DNA of 64,000 nt, taken from NCBI GenBank assembly GCA_963741355.1, contig CAVUIG010000010.1:1-64000 (forward strand). Reading direction: 5' to 3'. Position 1 is the stretch's first letter. The number at the start of each line of letters is the position of its first letter. Source of the DNA: CAIWHR01 sp963741355 (GTDB lineage: Bacteria; Pseudomonadota; Gammaproteobacteria; Burkholderiales; Casimicrobiaceae). The translations under genes and the position numbers were made by a program. The notes beneath the pieces are model-generated. The model ran no database searches. It was not told where the DNA came from and was given only the letters and a program-made list of their open reading frames with translations. This document shows positions 1 to 10,123 of this stretch, in pieces.

Positions 1-1
1 A

Positions 2-379
2 CGCGACCGATATGAATCCGGCGACAAGGTCCGCCGCGCAGTGCTGGGCGATGCGCACGTCGACCGGTCGAAGAAGTCGCGCAATCCGTTCAACGAGGAT
101 TTTCAGGACCTCGTCACGCGCTATGCATGGGGCGAGGCGTGGACCCGCCCCGGACTGCCGCGGCATTCACGCAGCCTCATCACCGTCGCGATGCTGGTTG
201 CGCTGAACCGTCCGGACGAGCTGCGCCTGCACCTTCGCGGCGCGGCGAACAACGGCGTGACGCGCGAGGAGATCCGCGAGGTGCTCCTGCACAGCGCGAT
301 CTATTGCGGCATTCCGGCGGCCAATTCGGCCTTTCACCTCGCGCAGGCGCTTTTCGACGAGATCGATGCGGGCCGCTGA
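2..379 (+). CDS. pcaC: 4-carboxymuconolactone decarboxylase (5'-truncated by window edge)
   Basis: The frame is open to the left edge and reads about 125 residues to a TGA at 377-379, so only a few N-terminal residues are missing (the family is about 130 residues). Visible CMD-family segments are VRRAVLGDAHVDRS near the start, then RSLITVAMLVALNR, HLRGAANNGVTREEI and LLHSAIYCGIPAAN. In the protocatechuate branch of the beta-ketoadipate pathway this enzyme decarboxylates 4-carboxymuconolactone to the enol-lactone. No other pca gene is visible to the right, so the pathway context, if any, is upstream. Related CMD proteins of unknown substrate share the fold, but the N-terminal block is typical of PcaC. 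Confidence 0.8.
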   Translation, partial: RDRYESGDKVRRAVLGDAHVDRSKKSRNPFNEDFQDLVTRYAWGEAWTRPGLPRHSRSLITVAMLVALNRPDELRLHLRGAANNGVTREEIREVLLHSAIYCGIPAANSAFHLAQALFDEIDAGR

Positions 380-430
380 GGCAGGGACAGGTTCGGGCGC
401 CATCGTGCGATCCATCGCGCTGGCCTCTCG

Positions 431-1390
431 ATGATCGGCCTCGCCGAGCTCGAGGCGGCGGCGGCGCGTGTCTACGCGGCGATGCCCCCGACACCGCAGT
501 ACGCCTGGCCGCTGCTCGCGCGGCGCTGCGGCCGCGAGGTGTGGGTGAAGCACGAGAATCACACGCCCACCGGCGCGTTCAAGATCCGCGGCGGACTCAA
601 TCTCGTTGCGCAGCTCGTGTCGCGCTCGCCGAAGCTCCCCGGCATCATCACGGCAACGCGGGGCAATCACGGCCAGAGCATCGCTCTCGCCGCGAAGCGA
701 CATGGTGTCGGCTGCACGATCGTCGTCCCTCACGGCAACTCGTCCGACAAGAACGAAGCGATGCGCGCGTTCGGCGCGCATCTTGTGGAATTCGGCCGCG
801 ACTTCGACGAGGCGCGCGAGCACGCGGGCATGCTCGCCGGCGAGCGCGGCCTGCATTTCGTCGGACCGTTCGACCGCGAGCTCGTCGCCGGCGTGGGCAC
901 CTATGCGCTCGAGTTGCTGCGCGCCGTTCCGGAACTTGGCACCGTCTACGTCCCGATCGGCTGCGGCTCGGGCATCTGCGGAATGATCAGCGCCCGCGAT
1001 GCGCTCGGCCTCGCGACCGAGGTCGTGGGCGTCGTGTCGGCCAGCGCGAACTGCTATGCGCAGTCGCTCGCGGCGAAGCGCGCGATTGCGACGGAAAGCG
1101 CCGACACGATCGCGGACGGCATGGCGGTGCGCGTGCCCGTTCCCGCGGCGCTCGACGTGATCATGCGCGGCGCCGCACGCATCGTCGAAGTCACCGACGC
1201 GGAGGTCGAGGAGGCGATTCGTGCGTTGTTCAGCGACACGCACCAGGTCGCGGAAGGCGCCGGCGCGGCGCCGCTCGCGGCGCTGCTGAAGGATGGGGCG
1301 AATCCGGGAGGAAAGTCCGCCGTCGTGCTGTCCGGCGGGAACATCGACCGCGCGCTCTTCGCGCGAATCCTTTCGGCCGGGTGGAGCTGA
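431..1390 (+). CDS. PLP-dependent threonine/serine dehydratase family protein
   Basis: A fold-type II PLP enzyme of 319 residues. The Schiff-base lysine is K51 in the motif TGAFKIRGG. ATRGNHGQSIA is the Asn-containing phosphate-loop motif, GCGSGICG is the glycine loop binding the cofactor phosphate, and SGGNID is the C-terminal motif typical of serine/threonine dehydratases. There is no C-terminal ACT-like regulatory domain, so it is a catabolic-type or specialised dehydratase rather than biosynthetic IlvA; a separate ilvA lies at 35.7-37.2 kb. Threonine, serine or a hydroxylated amino acid are possible substrates, and the sequence does not decide between them. It lies 51 bases after the pcaC-like gene on the same strand. 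No strong ribosome binding site is visible before the ATG. Confidence 0.85.
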   Translation: MIGLAELEAAAARVYAAMPPTPQYAWPLLARRCGREVWVKHENHTPTGAFKIRGGLNLVAQLVSRSPKLPGIITATRGNHGQSIALAAKRHGVGCTIVVPHGNSSDKNEAMRAFGAHLVEFGRDFDEAREHAGMLAGERGLHFVGPFDRELVAGVGTYALELLRAVPELGTVYVPIGCGSGICGMISARDALGLATEVVGVVSASANCYAQSLAAKRAIATESADTIADGMAVRVPVPAALDVIMRGAARIVEVTDAEVEEAIRALFSDTHQVAEGAGAAPLAALLKDGANPGGKSAVVLSGGNIDRALFARILSAGWS

Positions 1391-1400
1391 GCCGCCCGGC

Positions 1401-1988
1401 CTAAACCAGATCGGCCGCCGGGCCGAGAATCTGCTCGCGCAGCTCGCGATAGCGCGGCAGCTGCGGCGGATAGACGCAGATGTACTTGACCTGCGCCGCC
1501 TGCAGGCAGCGCTGCTTGATGATCTCGAGCTTCTGGTCTCTCGGATTCACGACCTGATCGGGCTCCTTCGCGTCGACGATCGCGAGGATCGTCATGTCGC
1601 GGTCGCAGACGACGAAGCCGACGTGCTGGTTGGCGATCTTGCGGAATGCGCGCAGCCGCTCCATGCCCTGCGGCCCGATCTTCACCTGCAGGACGTCGGA
1701 CAGCCGGACGCGGGCGAAGACCTCATGCCGCGGAAACGCGGCGTTGAGCAGAAGATAGACGACGTTCTCGGCCTTCGTCAGGAAACGCGGTCGCAGCAGG
1801 TAGAGCCCGGGCAGCTCGGCCGACGACAGCAGGCGCGTGGTCTCGCCCTCGGTCCACTGCGCGACGGTCGGCGGCGAATCGCCCGCGACGTTGGCCGCGC
1901 GGGTCGTCCGGCTCCGCCGGACGAAGCCCACGATGACGACGACCACGAACGCCCCGAAGGCGAGCGCGAACAGGATTCCCTGATTCAT
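1401..1988 (-). CDS. DUF2726 domain membrane-anchored protein
   Basis: A 195-residue protein with one N-terminal membrane segment (residues about 5-22, rich in V/I/F, followed by RRSR, which suggests a cytoplasmic C-terminal part). The rest matches the DUF2726 pattern: LLSSAELPGLYLL, a pair of short beta/alpha elements around VFARVRLSDVLQVK, then HVGFVVCDRDMTILAIVDAK and LEIIKQRCLQAAQVKYICV. The D-x(9)-D-A-K arrangement is reminiscent of restriction-endonuclease-like folds, to which DUF2726 has been compared; a nuclease role here is inference only. It is convergent with the dehydratase gene, with only 10 bases between them. Its function is unknown. Confidence 0.75.
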   Translation of the reverse strand: MNQGILFALAFGAFVVVVIVGFVRRSRTTRAANVAGDSPPTVAQWTEGETTRLLSSAELPGLYLLRPRFLTKAENVVYLLLNAAFPRHEVFARVRLSDVLQVKIGPQGMERLRAFRKIANQHVGFVVCDRDMTILAIVDAKEPDQVVNPRDQKLEIIKQRCLQAAQVKYICVYPPQLPRYRELREQILGPAADLV

Positions 1989-2169
1989 GATTGGGGGGCT
2001 CTTTGAGGCCTAGTCTAAAGCATTTTCCGAAGTGCCCGCTACCGACAGCGTGCGCCCCGGACGGCGTCCCGGGTCAAAAGCGGCCTCCTGTCGCACCAGA
2101 GCAACGGCCCGAAGTTCCGCATCCGGGCCGGCGCAGCCGGAATCGGTCGATTTCGAAGGAGCGTCGGCA

Positions 2170-2201
2170 AAACAAAGGCCCCGCCGAAGCGGGGCTTTGT
2201 T
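2170..2201 (-). terminator. Rho-independent terminator, copy 3 of a tandem array (distal to groL)
   Basis: A GC-rich stem GCCCCGC/GCGGGGC closes a four-base loop. On the minus strand, which is the groESL transcript direction, the loop reads C(UUCG)G, the especially stable tetraloop common in intrinsic terminators. The stem is flanked by A-rich sequence on one side and T-rich on the other, so it could work in both directions. It is the third near-identical hairpin met by a transcript leaving groL. Confidence 0.75.
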
Positions 2202-2261
2202 GTCTCGCAGCAACCGGCGCTACCGATCGGAATTCGGGCCGCAGGGCGAGGCGCGCGCCGG

Positions 2262-2294
2262 AAAAAACGAAAGCCCCGCCGAAGCGGGGCTTTG
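2262..2294 (-). terminator. Rho-independent terminator, copy 2 of the tandem array
   Basis: The same AGCCCCGC/GCGGGGCT stem with a UUCG loop on the minus strand, followed in that direction by TTTCGTTTTTT. It lies about 75 bases before copy 3 and shares the flanking sequence GCAGGGCGAGG with the other copies, so the whole unit has been duplicated, not only the hairpin. Confidence 0.8.
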
Positions 2295-2340
2295 CTGCGC
2301 AACGGAGACCGCGGAATGAGGCGCAGGGCGAGGTGCACGG

Positions 2341-2378
2341 ACAAAACAAAAGCCCCGCCGAAGCGGGGCTTTGTTGTC
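2341..2378 (-). terminator. Rho-independent terminator, copy 1 (first downstream of groL)
   Basis: On the minus strand the stem AGCCCCGC/GCGGGGCT closes a UUCG loop and is followed by CTTTTGTTTTGT. It is the first hairpin after the groL stop, about 120 bases away. The downstream flank shared with copy 3 includes GAGCTACCGATCGGAA, close to GCGCTACCGATCGGAA beside copy 3. Confidence 0.85.
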
Positions 2379-2499
2379 TTGCGGCAGCCGGAGCTACCGA
2401 TCGGAAATCGAGTCGCAGGGCGAGGCGCGCGGGCGCAGACAGTACACATCAAGTACGGCAAGCCCGCGCAACGACGCCATGCGGCTCGAGAACGATCGG

Positions 2500-4143
<1,644 letters not shown>

Positions 4144-4179
4144 GGTGATTCTCCTGAGTGCTTGTGGTGGAAGGGGGGA

Positions 4180-4467
4180 TCAGGCGACGATGCCGATGAT
4201 GTCGTCTTCGCGCATGTGCAGGAGATCCTGCCCGTCCATCTTGAATTCCTGGCCGGAGTACTTGCCGAACAGCACCTTGTCGCCGGGCTTCACGCCCATC
4301 GGAACGACCTTGCCGTTGTCGTCCAGCTTGCCGGGGCCGGCGTAGACGACCTCGCCCATCGAGGGCTTCTCGGCGGCGGTGTCCGGGATGACGATCCCGC
4401 CGGCGGATTTACGCTCTTCCTCGAGCCGCTTTACGATCACGCGGTCATGCAAAGGCTTGATCTTCAT
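4180..4467 (-). CDS. groS: Co-chaperonin GroES (10 kDa)
   Basis: A 95-residue co-chaperonin, the normal length. It starts MKIKPLHDRVIVKR and carries the mobile-loop region EEERKSAGGIVIPDTAAEKP, whose IVI tripeptide docks onto GroEL. The central YAGPGKLDDNG and GDKVLFGKYSG segments are typical. An AGGAG sequence lies about 12 bases before the ATG. First gene of groES-groEL; the promoter and CIRCE operator lie 110-165 bases upstream, leaving an untranslated leader of about 130 bases. Confidence 0.98.
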   Translation of the reverse strand: MKIKPLHDRVIVKRLEEERKSAGGIVIPDTAAEKPSMGEVVYAGPGKLDDNGKVVPMGVKPGDKVLFGKYSGQEFKMDGQDLLHMREDDIIGIVA

Positions 4468-4578
4468 GGTGAGTGCTCACTCCTGTAATAAATCGTTTCA
4501 AAACAATTAGTTGCTATCGATGCATCGAGACTGTCATCCATCCGGGACCACGGGATCGGCGACCTGCGGGGGTGTTTG

Positions 4579-4605
4579 GTAGCACTCGATGCCAGCGAGT
4601 GCTAA
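4579..4605 (-). promoter_or_regulatory. CIRCE operator (HrcA binding site) of groESL
   Basis: Read on the plus strand: GTAGCACTC, nine bases, then GAGTGCTAA. Only the first base differs from the consensus TTAGCACTC-N9-GAGTGCTAA. The element sits where the groS transcript should begin, so bound HrcA would block RNA polymerase. This implies HrcA-repressed heat-shock control; hrcA itself is not in the window. Confidence 0.93.
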
Positions 4606-4633
4606 TGATAGGCGGTGTCCCCCGGAAAATCAA
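4605..4633 (-). promoter_or_regulatory. Sigma-70 type promoter of groESL
   Basis: On the minus strand TTGATT (4633-4628) and TATCAT (4610-4605) are separated by exactly 17 bases. The -10 box touches the CIRCE operator, placing the predicted transcript start inside the operator, as is usual for HrcA-controlled chaperonin operons. The prediction is from sequence alone. Confidence 0.75.
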
Positions 4634-4771
4634 CTGGGAACGGGCGAGATTGCGAGGAAGTCGAACGACGGTTGGCCGCCCACGGCCCGCCGGCAACCGT
4701 TCGTAAGACCGCGCTCCCCCGCGACGCCCGGGAGCGTTAACGTGCAGCCGTTGTCCAAGGATTGAATCGCC

Positions 4772-5353
4772 ATGCTCCAGCCTGCCCACGTCGGCCACCT
4801 GCCCGTTCTCCGCGCGTTGATTCGCGACGGCGCCGTGCGCGGCGCATTCGACCGCGCGCTTGCCGGCGACTCGCGCGACGCCGCGCTCTTCTTCTCCAAC
4901 CTGCGGCAGGCGCTCAATACGGGCTACTTCGTGGTCGAGGATCCGACGACGGGCGATCTCTCCACCGTCGCCGTGCCCGGTTATGTCTATCTCCCCGACC
5001 GCGGCGGCGCGTCCAGCCAGCCGATCGGTTTCGGGCTCTTCCGCGCGACGGACATCGGATTCGAGCTTTGGCTCACCGGCGTCGACGCCGCCTGGCGCGG
5101 GCACGGGCACGGACGCGCGATGATGGAAGCGCTGCTGGCGACTCCGCCGGGCAAGAAAGCCTACGTCGTGCGCGTCAACCGCTTCGGGCGGGACAGCCCG
5201 GCGATGGCGCATCTCCTCGCGACCTTCCATTACACGCCGGTGATCGAATCGGCGAATCACGAGTGGTACCTGCGTTCCGACGCGCCTGCCGAGCTCGGCC
5301 GCCGGATGCGCGATTTCGTCCCCGATTCCGCGCGGACGCCCAAGCCCGCGTAG
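4772..5353 (+). CDS. GNAT-family N-acetyltransferase-like protein
   Basis: A 193-residue protein. The segment WLTGVDAAWRGHGHGRAMMEALL has the R/Q-x-x-G-x-G/A acetyl-CoA loop of the GNAT fold (residues about 108-115, WRGHGHGRA). It is preceded by the beta strands QPIGFGLF and GFELWLTGV and followed by a strand and helix with VVRVNRFGRDSPAMAHLLATF. AAGG lies about 14 bases before the ATG. It stands alone between the divergent groESL promoter and a membrane-protein gene, so the acceptor substrate cannot be inferred. The N-terminal 70 residues show no recognised domain. Confidence 0.65.
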   Translation: MLQPAHVGHLPVLRALIRDGAVRGAFDRALAGDSRDAALFFSNLRQALNTGYFVVEDPTTGDLSTVAVPGYVYLPDRGGASSQPIGFGLFRATDIGFELWLTGVDAAWRGHGHGRAMMEALLATPPGKKAYVVRVNRFGRDSPAMAHLLATFHYTPVIESANHEWYLRSDAPAELGRRMRDFVPDSARTPKPA

Positions 5354-5437
5354 CGGCGACCGCCGCGCGGCGCACGCGCGTCGCGCGCATGCCCGTTGTG
5401 CTACCGTAACGGCGCGAACCGATTGGAGGCGCGCGCC

Positions 5438-6232
5438 ATGGCAAGTTTTCCACCTCCGCTCTCCCCGACTCCCGCTTCACAGCCGTTGCCCGGCGACCGG
5501 TCCCCCGGCGGCGCGAGCGTCGGCGGCGACCGCGGGGTCGCGTGGTGGAGCGAGGCCTGGCGCCTCTTCACCGCGGCGCCGGTCGAGTGGATCGTCATCA
5601 TGGTCCTCATGTGCGCGATCACCATCGGCGTCGCGCTCGTTCCCGTGCTGGGGCAATTCGCATCGATGCTGCTGTCGTCGATCTTCTTCGGCGGCGTGAT
5701 GACGGGGTGCCGGTCGCTGCAGCGCGGGGGCAAGCTCCAGATCGGCGATCTCTTCGCCTGCTTCAGCAACGACCGACTGATGCCGCTCTTCATCGTCGGC
5801 CTCATCTACCTCGCCGGCTGGTTCATCATCTGGGTCGTCACGGCGGTGCTGATCGTCGCGGTGATCGGCGCGGGAAGCATCGGCGCGCTGCTGACCGGCG
5901 ATGCGGTGCAGGCAGGCGTCGGCATGCTGGCGGCGTTCAGCCTCGGCGCGCTCGTGATCGCGCTCGTCACGCTGCTGATGACGGTTCCGCTGCTGATGGC
6001 ATTCTGGTTCGCGCCGGCGCTGGTCGCCCTGCGCGGCGACGAGCCCGTCGCGGCGATGAAGACGAGCTTCAACGCCTGCCTGCGCAATTTCGTCCCGTTT
6101 CTCGTCTACGGATTGCTGGGCCTGCTGCTGGCGATCGCGGCGACGATTCCGTTCGGGCTCGGCTGGTTCGTGCTGCTGCCCGTGTGCGCGGCGTCGGTCT
6201 ACACGAGCTACCGCGACATCTTCGGCGACTGA
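5438..6232 (+). CDS. BPSS1780-family multi-pass membrane protein
   Basis: A 264-residue integral membrane protein. After a proline-rich N-terminus (residues 1-30) and the amphipathic WWSEAWRLFTAAPVEW come about six hydrophobic segments. It ends in TSYRDIFGD, a C-terminal signature shared with the second membrane protein of this family at 12.4-13.3 kb (VSYRDIFHP). I chose the ATG at 5438 because GGAGG (5425-5429) lies 8 bases upstream; an in-frame ATG at 5396 has no such site. Function is unknown; the family is known mainly from betaproteobacteria. Confidence 0.75.
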   Translation: MASFPPPLSPTPASQPLPGDRSPGGASVGGDRGVAWWSEAWRLFTAAPVEWIVIMVLMCAITIGVALVPVLGQFASMLLSSIFFGGVMTGCRSLQRGGKLQIGDLFACFSNDRLMPLFIVGLIYLAGWFIIWVVTAVLIVAVIGAGSIGALLTGDAVQAGVGMLAAFSLGALVIALVTLLMTVPLLMAFWFAPALVALRGDEPVAAMKTSFNACLRNFVPFLVYGLLGLLLAIAATIPFGLGWFVLLPVCAASVYTSYRDIFGD

Positions 6233-6428
6233 CGGCAGAAGTAATCGCGGCGAGCGAAGTCGCCGGAAGTCGTAGTATTTTTTGGAGACGATGCGGCCTC
6301 CAATACGCTTGAGACACGCGATACGTCGCGTCGTCGGCCTTATGCGTCGACTCGCCTTGGTCGCAACCCCTTGCCTTCGGCCAGGCCACCCCTCCGTAGG
6401 TTCAGGCAATTCCCCGCAAAGCGGATAT

Positions 6429-7331
6429 TCAATGCGCCAACTGCAGCTGTGCGCGCAAGAAATCGGCAACCCCAATCTCCGTAGCGCTCTGACCTCGTCT
6501 GGTCGCGCGCCGGCGAAACCCATGACCGATGCCGGCGAGCGAAATGAACCGGTGACTGACACCGGCTTCGGCAAGGCGAGCGGCAAGCCTGGCGGATTCC
6601 GCATGCGGCACGTCAGTGTCGGCCCTCGCCATGCACGAGCACCGGTCGGCGGAAACCCCGGCGCCACATTACGACATCGGACAATAGCGATCGAACCACG
6701 CGTCATCCCCGCGCGGGTCGTGCGCAGTCACTTCCTCCAGCCACCTACCTTGCTGCCGGCAATACAGGTAGAAGCAGGATCGATCGACACCAACAGCGGA
6801 GATCCTGCACCGGCGGTGCATCAAGCGAAGTGTCCGCTTCCTCACGCGTCACCAGGTCCATCTGCCGATAATGCGCGCTCGGGTCCGCTTCCCACGGAGC
6901 GGTGATGTCGCCGTAACCCCAGAACGACGCCACATGCGCGCGGGCGCGGTTCGAACAGATAGCCACCCAGCAACGACAGATAAGCGCCGGCTGATCCGCC
7001 CGGCGATCGCCATGCGGGCGGGGTCGATGCCAAAGCGGCCCGGGCCCACGTTGTGAATCCAGCGCCACGCGTCGCGCACGTCTTCGACGATGCCTGGCAG
7101 CTTCGTTTCCGGCGCCAGGCGGTGATCGATAGACACGATCACGAAGTCGCGCTCCAGCAACCGCTCCAGGAACGGCTCGCGCGGCGACGTTTTGCGCGAG
7201 CCGAAGATCAGGCCGCCGCCGTGGATCCAGACGACACATGGCTTGCTGGCACCGACACGCGCCCCGATTACGTCGGCCTCGACCTCGCGCCCATCCACCG
7301 CCTTGTAGACGTGAGTGTCGCGGGCGTGCAT
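6429..7331 (-). pseudogene. Alpha/beta hydrolase (carboxylesterase-like), broken by several frameshifts
   Basis: An esterase/lipase of the HSL/carboxylesterase type can be followed on the minus strand through all three frames. The first frame starts MHARDTHVYKAVDGREVEAD and has the oxyanion motif WIHGGGLIFGS and IVSIDHRLAPETKLPG. After a shift near 6990 the nucleophile elbow GGSAGAYLSLLGGY appears. A further shift gives ASFWGYGDITAPW. A last frame has ADTDVPHAESARLAARL and IGHGF, the catalytic Asp/His region, then a stop at 6429. At least four shifts are needed; the first is an extra G in a GGG run. Several indels in one gene fit decay, but similar indels hit core genes here, so sequencing error is a real alternative. 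It lies 27 bases downstream of polA. Confidence 0.75.
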
Positions 7332-7358
7332 CGTTTAGTACGAAGTTGCCTCGCGCCG

Positions 7359-10123
7359 CTAGTGCGCGCGCTCCCAGTTGGGGCCGACGCCGACGTCGAC
7401 CACCAGCGGCACCGCGAGGCTCGCGACGCCCGTCATGAGCGCGGGCAACTCCGCCTTCACTCGCGCCTCCTCGTCCTTCGGCACCTCCAGCACGAGCTCG
7501 TCGTGCACCTGCAGCACGAGCAGCGTCGCGAGGCGCTCGCGATCGAGCCATGACTGCACCGCGATCATCGCGAGCTTGATGAGGTCGGCCGCGGTGCCCT
7601 GCATCGGCGCATTGATCGCCGCACGCTCGGCGCCGGCGCGCCGCGGTCCGCCCGCCGCCTTGATGTCCGGCAGCCAGAGCCGGCGGCCGAAGATCGTCTC
7701 GACGAAGCCATGCGTGCGCGCGAATTCGCGCGTCTGCTGCATGTATTCGGCGACCCCGGGATAGCGCTGGAAATACTTGTCGATGAACTGCTGCGCGGCG
7801 GCGCGCTCGATGCCGAGCTGCTGCGCGAGACCGAACGCGCCCATCCCGTAGATCAGCCCGAAGTTCACCGCCTTGATGTAGCGGCGCTGGTCCGGGCTCA
7901 CCTCGGCGACCGGAACGCCGAAGATGTCGGCCGCGGTCGCCTTGTGAATGTCGGCGCCTTCGTGGAACGCCTTCACCAACGCCGCGTCGCCCGACAGGTG
8001 CGCCATGATGCGAAGCTCGATCTGCGAATAGTCGGCGGAGACGATGACGTGACCCGCCGGGGCGATGAACGCTTCGCGGATCCGGCGCCCTTCCGCCGTG
8101 CGCACCGGTATGTTCTGCAGGTTCGGGTCGCTCGACGCGAGCCGGCCCGTCACCGCGGTCGCCTGGCTGAACGTCGTGTGCACGCGCCCGGTCGCGCGGT
8201 TCACCATCTGCGGGAGCTTGTCCGTGTACGTCGACTTGAGCTTCGACAGCGCGCGGTGGTCGAGCAGCACCTTCGGCAGCGGATAGTCGGCGGCAAGCTC
8301 GGTCAGCACGTCCTCGTCGGTCGACGGCTGGCCCGTCGCGGTCTTGCGCACGACCGGCAGCTTCATCTTCTGGAACAGGATCTCGCCCAGCTGCTTGGGC
8401 GACGAGAGATTGAACGGCTGTCCGGCGAGCTCGAAGGCCTTCTGCTCCAGCGCCATCACCTTGGCCGCGAGCTCGCTGCTCTGCGCGCCCAGCAGCGCGG
8501 CGTCGAGCATCACGCCGTTGCGCTCCATCCGGAACAGCACTTCGCGCACCGGCAACTCGATCGCGGTGTACACGTGATCGAGCTTGGCGTCTCCCTCGAC
8601 CTGCGGATACAGGTGCCGGTGCAGCTGCAGCGTGATGTCGGCGTCCTCGGCGGAATAGGCGGTCGCCTCGTCGATGCCGACCTGGTCGAAGCCGATCTGC
8701 TTCGCGCCCTTGCCGGCGACCTCGGCGTAGGTGACCGTCTTCACGCCGAGGTGCCGCCACGCGAGGTTGTCCATGTCGTGCGGCCGGTGCGCCTCGAGCA
8801 CGTACGATTCCAGCAGCGTGTCGTGCGTGACGCCGGCGAGCGAGAGCCCGTGATTGGCGAGAACGTGCTGGTCGTACTTCACGTTCTGCCCCAGCTTCCT
8901 GCGCGCGCCGTCGGCGAACCACGGCGCGAGGCGGACGAGCGTCTCGTCGAACGGCAGCTGCTCCGGCGCGCCCGGATAGCGATGCGCGAGCGGGATGTAA
9001 CACGCACGGCCCGGCTCGACCGCGAACGACAGGCCGACGATGCGCGCCTGCATCGGATCGAGGCTCGTCGTCTCGGTGTCGAAGCACACGAGCTCCGCGC
9101 GCCTGATCAGGTCGAGCCAGCGCAGGAAGCGCGGCTTCGTCGTGCACGGTTTCGTAATGCCGCGGCACCGGCGGCGCGCGCGTGCGCCGGCGGATCGTTC
9201 GCGTCCGGCGCCGCGAACGCCCGCATCTCCTGGCGCGACGCGCGATCGGCGATCGCGGCGCTCGGGTCGGGCGCGCTGCCGTCGTCGACGTCGCGCAGCC
9301 AGCTCTTGAAATCGAAGCGCTCGTAGAGCGCACGGAGCTTGTCCTTTTCCGGCGCGCGCAGCGCGAGGTCCGCCAGCGCCAGCGGCAGGGTGCAATCCGT
9401 CTTGACGGTGAGGAGCTTCCTGCCCGTCGGCAGCCAGTCGCGCGTCGCGCGGAGGTTCTCGCCGATGACGCCGGGAATCTCGTCCGCGTGGGCGACGATC
9501 GCGTCGAGCGTGCCGTACTGCGCAAGCCATTTCGCCGCCGTCTTCGGACCGACCTTCGGCACGCCGGGCACGTTGTCGACCGCATCGCCCGTCAGCGCGA
9601 GAAAATCCAGCACCTGATCGGGCCGGACGCCGAATTTCGCGAGGACGCCCTTTTCGTCCAGCGTCTCGTTGCTCATCGTATTGACCAGCGTGACCCCCGG
9701 CCGGACGAGCTGGGCGAGGTCCTTGTCGCCGGTCGAGATCATGGTCGCGATGCCGGAAGCCGTCGCCTGCGCCGCGAGCGTTCCGATCACGTCGTCGGCT
9801 TCGACGCCCTCGATCATCAGGAGCGGCCAGCCGCTCGCGCGAACGAGCTCGTGCAGCGGCTCGATCTGGCGCACGAGATCGTCGGGCATCGGCGGCCGGT
9901 TCGCCTTGTATTCCGGATACCACGCATCGCGAAAGGTCTTGCCGGGCGCGTCGAACACGACGGCGAAGTAGTCGGGCTTCTCGTCTTCGGCTATCCTGCG
10001 CAGCATCGACACGACGCCGCGCAGCGCGCCGGTCGGCTCGCCGCGCGACGTCCGCAGATCGGGCAGCGCGTGGAACGCGCGATACAGGTACGACGACCCA
10101 TCCACCAGAACGAGTTGAGCCAT
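7359..10123 (-). CDS. polA: DNA polymerase I (frameshifted in this sequence)
   Basis: The reconstructed protein is about 920 residues, the normal PolA length. The 5'-3' exonuclease domain starts MAQLVLVDGSSYLYRAFHAL and contains the Asp-rich EGVEADDVIGTLA and ALTGDAVDNVPGVPKVG. The 3'-5' exonuclease keeps CFDTETTSLDP, so proofreading looks intact. The polymerase domain has SADYSQIELRIMAHLSGD (motif A), RRYIKAVNFGLIYGMGAFG (motif B/finger) and LQVHDELVLEVP (motif C). Two single-base shifts occur close together near 9140-9190 (frames run PPAHARA, then PPVPRHYETVHDEA, then LRWLDLI); the second looks like an extra C. The gene is essential for repair in most bacteria, so I read these as sequence errors. 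Its start codon overlaps that of the divergent LOG gene. Confidence 0.93.

Noticed and set aside
4473..4484. Second CIRCE-like site at the groS ribosome binding site (GAGTGCTCACTC)
   Set aside because: The half-sites lack the 9-base spacer, so it is at most a partial palindrome.
6233..6428. Possible gene or third palindromic element between the first BPSS1780 gene and the broken hydrolase
   Set aside because: The minus-strand TCCAAAAAATACTACG resembles the end of the 23.4-kb element, but there is no inverted partner and the match is too short to call.
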